Of a stretch of 33,365 nt of DNA, positions 18,098-25,607 are shown piece after piece; within the stretch, counting starts at the first letter, position 1; every line of letters starts with the position of its first letter. A program made the position numbers and the translations under genes. A model generated the notes under the pieces. It was not told the origin of the DNA. It made no database searches and saw nothing but the letters and a program-made list of their open reading frames with translations. The DNA is from Bacteroidales bacterium (GTDB lineage: Bacteria; Bacteroidota; Bacteroidia; Bacteroidales; VadinHA17): assembly GCA_024762655.1 (NCBI GenBank), contig JANTHB010000036.1, forward strand, positions 1 to 33,365, read 5' to 3'.

Positions 18098-18204
18098 TTT
18101 AACCACGAAGAGCCCAGAGGAGGCACAAAGTGCACAAAGACCTAATTATCTAAAAGTTATCACTCTTTGTTCTTAGTGGATGCTTAGTGTCCTCAGTGGT
18201 TAAA
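18098..18204. repeat. 107-base imperfect palindromic element
   Basis: The ends TTTAACCAC (18098-18106) and GTGGTTAAA (18196-18204) are perfect 9-bp inverted repeats. Inside, CACAAAG occurs twice on the left arm and CTTTGTTC on the right arm, with GGA/TCC and CTTAGTG blocks, giving an imperfect stem. Such AACCAC...CACAAAG sequences resemble non-coding repeats I have seen in other Bacteroidota intergenic regions; no transposase is associated. Confidence 0.7.
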
Positions 18205-18307
18205 GCATTTTTGAGATAGCCTCTATTCATATTTCACACTTCGTGATCAGTACGATAGAATACTAACCACCAACAACTGCACCTTGAGGGGTTTCTGTAA
18301 TCCAAAA

Positions 18308-18420
18308 GACCCCGGAGGGGTCGGACGAAAGTAGCCACAGTTCCACCTGTGGTATAAAGCATCCAATAAAATCACTACCCCGGAGGGGTAGAAGGATTAT
18401 CCCGGACATGTTGTCCCGGG
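18308..18420. repeat. cluster of GC-rich hairpins (CCCCGGAGGGG type)
   Basis: Four inverted repeats follow one another: GACCCC-GGA-GGGGTC (18308-18322), CCACAG-TTCCAC-CTGTGG (18335-18352), CTACCCC-GGA-GGGGTAG (18375-18391) and CCCGGAC...GTCCCGGG with one bulge (18401-18420). Two of the hairpins share the CCCCGGAGGGG core. The arrangement resembles a REP/BIME-like repetitive extragenic element. Confidence 0.8.
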
Positions 18421-18476
18421 TATCATTCGGTTTAAGAAATTTCTTTATTGTATCCTGAACTTTTCCCCTTTATAAA

Positions 18477-18521
18477 ATCAAAAATCGTTGTTCTTTGTTC
18501 GATATTCTTCAATCCCTTGGG
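18477..18521. repeat. dispersed repeat, copy 2 (copy 1 at 18003-18046)
   Basis: Second copy of the TTGTTCGATATTCTTCAAT repeat, in the same orientation, ending CCCTTGGG. It lies 66 bases past the stop of the S9 peptidase gene, which is on the opposite strand and ends at 18588. Confidence 0.75.
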
Positions 18522-18587
18522 ATTGCGGGTTCTCATCTAAAGAATTCCCCATGGATCGTTCGTTATAAGAAATATTTTTATTCCGCA

Positions 18588-20750
18588 TCACTTCTTTCCC
18601 AGTTTTTTTATCAGAAATTCCGCGGTGGCCTTATCTGTCCGTACCTGGTGACTGTGTAACAGGAAATGGTGCGTGTCGTCGGGAATGACCAGCGTTTCAT
18701 GAGGAATATGGTATTTTATAAGGCGTTGTACCAGGTCGGTGGATTGGGAGAAAGGCACATTGCGGTCGTCGTCGGCGTGAATAACGAGGACAGGAGCCTT
18801 CCACTTTTTCATGGAAGCGGTGGGTGAGGAGAGCCAGGTGGTAAGGGCTGCCCTTTCGGCGTCGGGAGCCCGCTCGTACCCTTCCGGATAGAGATATCTT
18901 TTTACCCTTCCGACGCTGCGGTCATGAACCCCCGAAATATCCACGCCGGCAGCGAAAATGTCCGAATTGCGGGCCAGGGCCATAGCGGTCAGATAGCCTC
19001 CGTAGGAGCCTCCGTAAATACCTATGCGTGAGGCATCCGTATAAGGTTGAGCTGCCAACCATGCTCCGGCGGCCCGGATATCCTGGTATTCTGACGCTCC
19101 TTTCGGGCCGGCATGGGCCGGATGATGGAAGTGATAACCGTATCCGATGCCCAGACGGTAATTGACCGACAGTACCACAAAGCCCTGATTGACCAGATAC
19201 TGGTTGACGGCATAAGCATTGGAGTAATAGGAGGAATAATGCCAGCCCAGCAGCATCTGCCGGGGCGGTCCTCCATGGACGAAAATAACGGCCGGTCTTT
19301 GCTTGGTCTTTCCCTGGGGGATGAAGAGGTCGGCATGGATGGGGGTGCCGTCTGGTGCGCTGAAGATCACACGGGTGGGAGTGACCAGGGATTTTGCCGG
19401 GTAATCTTTTGGGATAAGGTCTTTTCCAAGCAGCCGGGTTCTCCGGTCTGCCAGGGTCATAACCGCCGGCAGCGGCGGACGCCGGCCTGTGGCGCTGATG
19501 TAGATCATCGTTTTTCCGTCACCGGTGAGGAAGGGTTTCCACTCCAGGCCGGTGCCGGGGGTCAGCACTTCCATGTCTGCCTTATCCACAGAAACCCTGA
19601 CGATATGACGCCGTTCAGGGTCCAGGGAGTCGGGGCCCGTGTTGGCGGCAAAGACCAGTTGTGTGCCGTCGGCACTCATGGAGATGTATTCGGCCATGAA
19701 ACGGCCCGGGGTGAGTAACAAAGGTTTTCCTCCGTTTTCAGGAACAGAATAAAGGTGTGGCCAGCCATCCTGGTAGGAAAGGAAAACGATCCTGCCGGCG
19801 CCCCAGTGCAGGTTGGTGCCTCCCTGGGTAGAGGGATAAGACCCTTCGGGTGTGTGGGGAGACTCCCATATTACCCGGGCTGTTCCGGTGAGAGCATCGG
19901 CGGTGAGTATTTTCCAGGGGCGGGGCGGGGGGCTCAGGATCGAGTCGGGTTCACCCCCGCTGCCGGCGGTACGTACAAATGCCAGTCGCATGCCGTCGGG
20001 AGACCAGCGCGGGGAATGGTCATAGGAAAAGGACGGGGAGAGCCACACGAGGGGTTTGTCTTTTCCGGAAAAGATGCCTATAAATGCATGGTCGCCACGG
20101 TAGGAGCGGAAAGCGATCTTCGTGCCGTCGGGGCTCCAGCGGGGCGTGCCGTTGTGTCCGCGGGCCGTGAAAAGCTGAACTGCCGGCGAAGAACCGTCAA
20201 CAGGGACCCCCCAGAGCTGATCCCCTTTCACAAAAACAACACTGTCGGAGCGGGGCGAGATAGCCGGATCGGTACCTTCTCCCAGCAGGACAGGCTTCCC
20301 TCCGGCGAAAGGGATGCTCCATATCTGCACTTTGGGAGGATCGGGCAGATGCTGAGGATTGACGGGCAGTGCCTCGTCCCAATTGCCTCCGAAATCCCCG
20401 CCCCGGATATAGACACACCATTTCCCGTCGGCAGAAAGCCGAAGACTGCTGATTTCCTGTCCTTCGTCTTTCAGATAGGAGGTGAGGCGACGGGGCTGGA
20501 ACGCCGGACCTTCGGCGACATAGACATTCCGTAACCCGTTCAGGTTGATGGTCCACGCTACGCGTGAGCCTGTGGCAGAGACAGCAAATCCGGACGGGAA
20601 AGGAAAACTCAGTACCTGCTCCATGGTGAAAGACCCGGGACGCGCAGGAGCTTCTACGGAGAGGAGGATGGCGGAAAGAAAAAACAGCGTCCCTGAACAG
20701 ACTGTCATAATACGTCTTTTGAGCCGTTTAATGATTGATAAGGACTTCAT
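18588..20750 (-). CDS. S9-family (prolyl oligopeptidase-type) serine peptidase, exported
   Basis: A 720-residue protein with an N-terminal signal peptide (basic KRLKRR, then a hydrophobic run, about residues 1-37). Residues 40-430 are TolB/WD40-like propeller blades (PRWSPDGTKIAFRS, PRWSPDGMRLAFVRT, ISMSADGTQLVFAAN). The alpha/beta-hydrolase domain follows from about 460, with VIFVHGGPP (oxyanion region), the nucleophile elbow YGGSYGG (Ser582), Asp in HADDDRNVP (Asp662) and His in DDTHHF (His694). This is the order and spacing of DPP/acylaminoacyl-peptidase-like S9 enzymes, which cleave short peptides that reach the active site through the propeller. Likely periplasmic. The gene looks distinctly more GC-rich than the permease. 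A GNAT gene ends 54 bases upstream on the same strand. Specificity is not readable. Confidence 0.94.
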   Translation of the reverse strand: MKSLSIIKRLKRRIMTVCSGTLFFLSAILLSVEAPARPGSFTMEQVLSFPFPSGFAVSATGSRVAWTINLNGLRNVYVAEGPAFQPRRLTSYLKDEGQEISSLRLSADGKWCVYIRGGDFGGNWDEALPVNPQHLPDPPKVQIWSIPFAGGKPVLLGEGTDPAISPRSDSVVFVKGDQLWGVPVDGSSPAVQLFTARGHNGTPRWSPDGTKIAFRSYRGDHAFIGIFSGKDKPLVWLSPSFSYDHSPRWSPDGMRLAFVRTAGSGGEPDSILSPPPRPWKILTADALTGTARVIWESPHTPEGSYPSTQGGTNLHWGAGRIVFLSYQDGWPHLYSVPENGGKPLLLTPGRFMAEYISMSADGTQLVFAANTGPDSLDPERRHIVRVSVDKADMEVLTPGTGLEWKPFLTGDGKTMIYISATGRRPPLPAVMTLADRRTRLLGKDLIPKDYPAKSLVTPTRVIFSAPDGTPIHADLFIPQGKTKQRPAVIFVHGGPPRQMLLGWHYSSYYSNAYAVNQYLVNQGFVVLSVNYRLGIGYGYHFHHPAHAGPKGASEYQDIRAAGAWLAAQPYTDASRIGIYGGSYGGYLTAMALARNSDIFAAGVDISGVHDRSVGRVKRYLYPEGYERAPDAERAALTTWLSSPTASMKKWKAPVLVIHADDDRNVPFSQSTDLVQRLIKYHIPHETLVIPDDTHHFLLHSHQVRTDKATAEFLIKKLGKK

Positions 20751-20804
20751 GATGTTATATTTTTAATGGTATTTAATGATCGTGTCTTGCCGGAAGTTGT
20801 TCGT

Positions 20805-21239
20805 TTATTTTTTGTTAATGGCCATTCTGTACACGTTCGTTTTCCTTGGTTCAAATCCCAGTTTCCTGTACAGTCTGTTTGCCGCAACGCGCTCAGGGCG
20901 GGAAGTGAGTTCCAGTGTTCCGTAACCGTTTCTTACAACGAAATCAACGGCAAAGCGCATCAATGCTTCTCCGATACCCCTGCCTCTTTCCTTTTTGTCC
21001 ACCACCACATCTTCGATCCATACTTTTTGACCCGTCGGGATCCGGTAGATGCCCAGGGTAAACATGCCGGTAATTTTTTTCCTGTCGTCAACAGAAATGA
21101 ACAGCCGGCTGTCCGGGCTGGCAATGAGGGCGGACAATGCTTCCCGGCTGATGGCGGCACCGGGCGAAAGCTGCGGTAACAAATGGTTTAGGGCTGTGAG
21201 AAGTTCGTCACTGTATTTTGTTGCTTCGAGTATTTTCAT
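20805..21239 (-). CDS. GNAT-family N-acetyltransferase
   Basis: A 144-residue cytoplasmic protein with the GNAT core: a beta strand IEDVVVDKKERGRGIGEALM containing the acetyl-CoA pyrophosphate loop R/QxxGxG/A (ERGRGIG, 84-90), then a helix and the LELTSRPERVAANRLYRKLGFEPR region typical of the C-terminal motif B. It transfers an acetyl group from acetyl-CoA to an amine of unknown identity. Its length is normal for a one-domain member. It stands 54 bases upstream of the S9 peptidase gene and may share its transcript, with no obvious functional link. Confidence 0.9.
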   Translation of the reverse strand: MKILEATKYSDELLTALNHLLPQLSPGAAISREALSALIASPDSRLFISVDDRKKITGMFTLGIYRIPTGQKVWIEDVVVDKKERGRGIGEALMRFAVDFVVRNGYGTLELTSRPERVAANRLYRKLGFEPRKTNVYRMAINKK

Positions 21240-21434
21240 AGTCTGTCTATTTCATTTTTTGTTAAACCCGACTTGGCGTAACTCCGCGTAACAGCTATTC
21301 CGCCAAGATCCGCAAAGAAGTCGCGAAGAACCGCAAAGGTTTATTTTGTACTAACATAAAATATTCCAAACATATAAATTTTTTAATCCAGTGCGAAACT
21401 TGAGTTATTAACAATCTGTTATCAACCCGGGGGA
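21240..21434. other. intergenic stretch with inverted repeat and CGCAAAG iteration
   Basis: CTTGGCG (21272-21278) is the reverse complement of CGCCAAG (21301-21307). It is followed by CCGCAAAGAAGTCGCGAAGAACCGCAAAG, a short iterated motif that resembles the CGCAGA iteration at 17966. No gene or clear terminator was found. Confidence 0.55.
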
Positions 21435-22061
21435 TCATGCCTTTCCTTTGCGATAGTCCTCTTGTCTTTTGGTGATAAACCAGTCGTCGGTATTGCGGGG
21501 AGCAGCCTTATCTTCCGTATCCTCTTCCTCTTCTTCGCTGAGGTCGGCAAAGGTTAAAAGGCGGTGAATGACCCGGAGGACATTCAACAATTTCTGGCCC
21601 CAGAGACGGTCAAAATTTTCCCGTGCCTCCCACAGGGCATCGTTCATCACTTCGTGGCTGCCGATATGATACAGGGTGATAAAGTCTTTGAGTTCCTGGT
21701 AGATGTCGGCACAATCTTCCGAAATCCGGGCGGTGATTTCCAGTTCCTCTATGGGTTCCTGCGGGTCGAAAACTTCGGGGTACTCGTCCCACTGTCCGGC
21801 TTTTTTGCGTACCAGTCCGCGGATCCTGTTATAGTCCTCTTCTTTTACAAATTTCTGGTTTTCCCCCGGGTAGATTGCTTCTACGGTGGGGAGTTTCAGG
21901 GCCTGGTGGTACAGGTCTGCCAGAATGGTACGGAGTTTTTCAAACCAGGGTTTGCGAGACTGAGTGGCACTGTTTTCCAGCCAGGTGCAATAGGCTGCAG
22001 CCTGGCGGACGAACTCAATGACTTCTTCCGAATAAATTTCCTTGTCTGTCCAGTCTTCCAT
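21435..22061 (-). CDS. DUF5063 domain protein
   Basis: A 208-residue, acidic, alpha-helical, probably cytoplasmic protein. The start VIEFVRQAAAYCTWLENS and the later ISEDCADIYQELKDFITLYH followed by ALWEARENFDRLWGQKLLNVLRVIHRL match the conserved blocks I recall for DUF5063, a family found in Bacteroidota with no known function. A very acidic tract (EEEEEDTED, about residues 176-184) precedes a basic tail. The gene follows recQ by 21 bases on the same strand, so the two probably share a transcript; a link to DNA metabolism is only suggested by that proximity. Confidence 0.82.
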   Translation of the reverse strand: MEDWTDKEIYSEEVIEFVRQAAAYCTWLENSATQSRKPWFEKLRTILADLYHQALKLPTVEAIYPGENQKFVKEEDYNRIRGLVRKKAGQWDEYPEVFDPQEPIEELEITARISEDCADIYQELKDFITLYHIGSHEVMNDALWEARENFDRLWGQKLLNVLRVIHRLLTFADLSEEEEEDTEDKAAPRNTDDWFITKRQEDYRKGKA

Positions 22062-22082
22062 AATTTTTGACGTTAGGTTCTT

Positions 22083-24029
22083 CTATTTTTTTAGGTTTAC
22101 GCATTTCACCAGATTGGTATCCGGGATATAAGCAATATACCCGTTATCCAGCAGCCAGCGGATTACGGTCAGGACTTTTTCTTTTTCTGCTTCACCGGTC
22201 TGTTGAGCCAGTTCCTCGAGATCCAGTCCACCCGGGTAGTTTTGCAAAACTTCCCGTATCCTCCGCTGAAGCTTATCGAAAGTGCTTTTGTCCGGGGTTA
22301 CCTCATTCATTTTCCGGCACACATCGCAGATCCCGCAATCATGATCCGATGTTTCACCGAAGTAATCCAGAAGGAACCGGCTGCGGCATACCGAGCGGTT
22401 GCTGGCATATCGCCATACGGCTTCCTGTTTTTTCAAATAGATCTCTTTGCGTTTTCTGTAATTTTCCGGCGAAATATACAAAGCTTTGGGATCCAGTCTT
22501 TCCTCTTTAAAGATCAGCAAAGGGGTGTCTTTTTTGGGGATATAACGTATAACATGCTGGTTGTTCAGTCGTTGCAGGTATTTTTTTATGGTCTCTTCCG
22601 GTATGCCCGTTTTACGGGCCAGGTTCTCTTCGAAGATGGGTACGAATTCAGTAAAAAGACCGGTGTAACTTCGCAACAACAGTTTGATAAAAGCATCAAA
22701 ATCGGCGTTGGCGATTTGAAATTTGTATAACTGGTCGCGCGAAACGGTAAAATGCACCCGGGAGGGATTGTGAATATCTTCCGTAAGCTCGATATAGCCT
22801 TCCCGTTCCAGAAACTTCAGGCTGTTGTAGGCGATCATGACATTGAATTTATACCGGGAAACAAAATCCGACAGTACAAAATCAAAGGTTTGGTTTTTGG
22901 CGCCTCCTACGGGGATCTGATAGTAGTTTCCCAGGGCTTCATATACCCGTTTGATCTCCTCTATTTCCGGGTAATTGACTCTTGCACGTTGTTCCAGTTT
23001 TTGCTTATCCCCCTCGCTGTACAGGAGGATCCCCCAGGCTTTTTTGAGGTCCCGGCCGGCTCTGCCGGCTTCCTGGAAATACGCTTCCAGCGAGTCGGGC
23101 ATATCCATATGCACCACAAAACGGACATCCGCTTTGTCAATGCCCATGCCAAAGGCGTTGGTGGCTACCATAATGCGGAATCCGCCGCTTGTCCAGGAGG
23201 TCTGTTTCCGGTCGCGTAATTCGTGACTCAGTCCGGCATGATAAAAGTCGGCGGAGATCCCCTGGTCTTTCAGCATTAGCGCCAGATCACGGGCATGCTT
23301 CCGGGTGCGTACATAGGCTATGCCACTGCCCTGAATGTTTCGTGCGAGACGTACCAGGTAGCTGTTTTTGTCATCGGTTTCCTTGACGATGTAAGCAAGG
23401 TTTTTCCGCTCGAACGTGGTCTTCAGCACGTTCTTCGTCTTAAACCTCAGTTGTTTCTGGATGTCTTCAACCACTTCGGGGGTGGCAGTGGCCGTAACCG
23501 CCAGCACCGGCACGTCGGGAAGAACCTCCCTCAATTCGGCGATGCGCAGGTAGGATGGCCGGAAATCATAACCCCATTGGGAGATACAGTGTGCTTCATC
23601 CACGGCAATAAGGTTGATGTTCATCTTTTCCACCCGCATCCGGAACAGGTCGGTGTTGAGGCGTTCGGGAGAGACATACAGGAATTTATAATCCCCGTAA
23701 ACACAGTTGTCGAGGGCTACATCTATTTCATCACGCATCATCCCGGAATAGACGGCTATGGCTTTTATGTCCATGCTTCTCAACCGGTTTACCTGGTCTT
23801 TCATCAACGCAACAAGCGGGGTGACTACCAGACAAAGCCCTTGTTTGGCGAGGGCAGGCACCTGATAAGTGAGCGACTTTCCTCCCCCGGTAGGCATCAG
23901 TGCCAGCGTATCATGGCCGTTGGCTACCGAGAAGATGATTTCTTCCTGTAACGGCCTGAATTTGGGATATCCCCAGTATTTTTGCAATATCTGGTGATAC
24001 AGATCCGATGCTTCCGAATTTTTGCCCAT
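22083..24029 (-). CDS. recQ: ATP-dependent DNA helicase RecQ
   Basis: A superfamily 2 3'-5' DNA helicase acting in recombination and repair. Seen in order: the RecQ motif 0 (YWGYPKFRPLQEEII), Walker A PTGGGKS, DEAH box VDEAHCISQWGYDFR with the RecQ aromatic loop, TATATP, the second helicase domain ending MGIDKADVRFVVH...YFQEAGRAGRD, and the RecQ-C zinc site (CRSRFLLDYFGE...CGICDVC). The end (about the last 70 residues) is winged-helix-like and is not an obvious HRDC domain. I chose the ATG at 24029 (648 residues), preceded by AGGGAG. An upstream in-frame ATG at 24083 would add 18 residues unlike RecQ, would leave only 12 bases to the divergent guaB, and would overlap the likely promoter. The frame is otherwise intact. 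Confidence 0.95.
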   Translation of the reverse strand: MGKNSEASDLYHQILQKYWGYPKFRPLQEEIIFSVANGHDTLALMPTGGGKSLTYQVPALAKQGLCLVVTPLVALMKDQVNRLRSMDIKAIAVYSGMMRDEIDVALDNCVYGDYKFLYVSPERLNTDLFRMRVEKMNINLIAVDEAHCISQWGYDFRPSYLRIAELREVLPDVPVLAVTATATPEVVEDIQKQLRFKTKNVLKTTFERKNLAYIVKETDDKNSYLVRLARNIQGSGIAYVRTRKHARDLALMLKDQGISADFYHAGLSHELRDRKQTSWTSGGFRIMVATNAFGMGIDKADVRFVVHMDMPDSLEAYFQEAGRAGRDLKKAWGILLYSEGDKQKLEQRARVNYPEIEEIKRVYEALGNYYQIPVGGAKNQTFDFVLSDFVSRYKFNVMIAYNSLKFLEREGYIELTEDIHNPSRVHFTVSRDQLYKFQIANADFDAFIKLLLRSYTGLFTEFVPIFEENLARKTGIPEETIKKYLQRLNNQHVIRYIPKKDTPLLIFKEERLDPKALYISPENYRKRKEIYLKKQEAVWRYASNRSVCRSRFLLDYFGETSDHDCGICDVCRKMNEVTPDKSTFDKLQRRIREVLQNYPGGLDLEELAQQTGEAEKEKVLTVIRWLLDNGYIAYIPDTNLVKCVNLKK

Positions 24030-24080
24030 AAATCTCCCTGCTTCCCCGAATTTTTTGTATTTTGCGCCCTCTAAAATTAA

Positions 24081-24088
24081 CAAAATTA
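24081..24088 (-). promoter_or_regulatory. possible -7 element (TAATTTTG) for recQ
   Basis: On the minus strand TAATTTTG matches TAnnTTTG exactly and would start transcription near 24074, about 45 bases ahead of the ATG at 24029. The matching -33 TTG is not evident. It overlaps the guaB leader, so the two divergent genes would share about 66 bases of control DNA. Confidence 0.35.
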
Positions 24089-24095
24089 ATAAAGA

Positions 24096-25571
24096 ATGTC
24101 TTTCTCCAGTGAACGAATTATAAAAGAAGGTATCACATTCGACGATGTTCTCCTTGTCCCTTCCTATTCAAAAATTCTTCCCCGGGAGGTTTCTACCGCT
24201 ACCCACTTTACCAGGAACATTCTCTTAAATATTCCCGTTATTACGGCAGCCATGGATACCGTGACCGAAGCGGAAATGGCAATAGCCATTGCCCGCGAGG
24301 GCGGCATCGGGGTGATACACAAAAATATGCCCGTAGAGGAGCAGGCCCGCCAGGTGAGAAGAGTGAAGAGAGCTGAGAATTTTATGATCGTTGATCCGAT
24401 TACCATTGATCCGGAGAGCAGTGTGGAAGATGCCCTGAAACTGATGCGCGAATTCGGGATCGGAGGCATACCCGTGATTAACGAAAAGGATGTCCTGATC
24501 GGGATCGTGACCAACCGCGATCTTCGTTTTGAGAAAGACGGTTCGCGTCAAATCAGGGAGGTGATGACGCACGAAAACCTGATCACCACCAACGACGATA
24601 TTAATCTCCAGGAAGCAGCCCACATCCTGCAGGAACATAAGATTGAAAAATTGCCTATCGTGGATGAAGAGATGCGGCTGATCGGGCTGGTAACCTATAA
24701 GGATATCACCAAATCGAAAGACCGTCCCAATTCGTGCAAAGACGGGAAAGGACGTCTCCGGGTGGCTGCTGCTTTGGGTATCGCAGCCGATACGCTGGAA
24801 CGAGCCGAAGCCCTGGTAGCCGAGCAGGTGGATGCTCTGGTGATTGATACGGCCCATGGTCATACCAGGGGCGTGATAGAAACCCTCAGGAAAGTTAAAA
24901 AACAATTCCCCCATATCGATCTCGTGGCGGGGAATGTCGGAACGGCAGAGGGCGCCCGTGCCCTGGTGGATGCCGGTGCAGATGCCGTAAAAGTAGGTAT
25001 AGGTCCCGGATCGATTTGTACCACCCGCATCATTGCAGGCGTGGGCGTACCGCAACTGACTGCTATCTTTGATGTGTCGAAGGAACTTGCAGGGTTGGGT
25101 ATACCCGTGATCGCTGACGGAGGCATCCGTTATTCCGGAGATATTGTCAAAGCCCTTGCCGCCGGCGCTTCTGCGATCATGGCCGGATCTCTCTTCGCCG
25201 GGGTGGAAGAATCTCCGGGAGAAACCATCATCTATAACGGACGGAAATTCAAATCATACCGTGGCATGGGTTCCATTGAAGCCATGCAACAGGGCTCGAA
25301 AGACCGGTATTTTCAGGATGTGGAAGATGATGTAAAAAAACTGGTTCCGGAAGGCATCGCAGCCCGTGTGCCCTATAAAGGAAAATTATCCGAAGTGGTG
25401 TATCAGATGATCGGAGGATTGCGTGCAGGCATGGGGTATTGTGGCGCAGCCGGCATAGAAGATCTGAAAAAAGCACGTTTTGTGAAAATCTCTCAGGCAG
25501 CCGTGATCGAGAGTCATCCTCATGATATTACCATTACCCGGGAGGCTCCCAACTATAGCAGGGAGATGTAG
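24096..25571 (+). CDS. guaB: inosine-5'-monophosphate dehydrogenase
   Basis: A 491-residue enzyme that oxidises IMP to XMP with NAD+, the committed step of GMP synthesis. It shows the N-terminal TIM-barrel start [14 protein letters not shown], two CBS domains inserted at about 95-205 ([24 protein letters not shown] and [22 protein letters not shown]), the catalytic loop [12 protein letters not shown] with Cys308, the phosphate site [25 protein letters not shown], and the mobile flap YRGMGS...RVPYKG. Length is normal for bacterial GuaB. It is divergent from recQ. It is followed by envelope chaperone genes after 36 bases, so it may lead their transcript. No riboswitch could fit in the short leader. 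Confidence 0.97.
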   Translation: MSFSSERIIKEGITFDDVLLVPSYSKILPREVSTATHFTRNILLNIPVITAAMDTVTEAEMAIAIAREGGIGVIHKNMPVEEQARQVRRVKRAENFMIVDPITIDPESSVEDALKLMREFGIGGIPVINEKDVLIGIVTNRDLRFEKDGSRQIREVMTHENLITTNDDINLQEAAHILQEHKIEKLPIVDEEMRLIGLVTYKDITKSKDRPNSCKDGKGRLRVAAALGIAADTLERAEALVAEQVDALVIDTAHGHTRGVIETLRKVKKQFPHIDLVAGNVGTAEGARALVDAGADAVKVGIGPGSICTTRIIAGVGVPQLTAIFDVSKELAGLGIPVIADGGIRYSGDIVKALAAGASAIMAGSLFAGVEESPGETIIYNGRKFKSYRGMGSIEAMQQGSKDRYFQDVEDDVKKLVPEGIAARVPYKGKLSEVVYQMIGGLRAGMGYCGAAGIEDLKKARFVKISQAAVIESHPHDITITREAPNYSREM

Positions 25572-25607
25572 AATCTTTCAGGAATCATTAAAAATTATCC
25601 GTTGGCT

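Larger units (their letters stand above)
17495..18587. other. gene-free, repeat-rich intergenic region
   Basis: Nearly 1.1 kb without a credible gene. Short open frames here have low-complexity or repeat-derived translations. The stretch is a mosaic of palindromes and near-identical short direct repeats, listed separately: the 19-base pair 17832-17850/18428-18446, a 38-base palindrome, a repeat pair at 18003/18477, a 107-base element with 9-bp ends, and a hairpin cluster at 18308-18420. Bases 17966-17994 (cgcagataacgcagattttcgcag) form a further short CGCAGA-type iteration. No transposase remnant was recognised. Confidence 0.75.

Noticed and set aside
24030-24083. Longer RecQ start at 24083
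   Set aside because: The added 18 residues do not resemble RecQ N-termini and the codons overlap a -7-like element; the ATG at 24029 has a better ribosome-binding context.
24225-25055. Minus-strand 276-codon open frame inside guaB
   Set aside because: Antisense shadow of a fully motif-supported IMP dehydrogenase gene; its His-rich translation reflects guaB codons.
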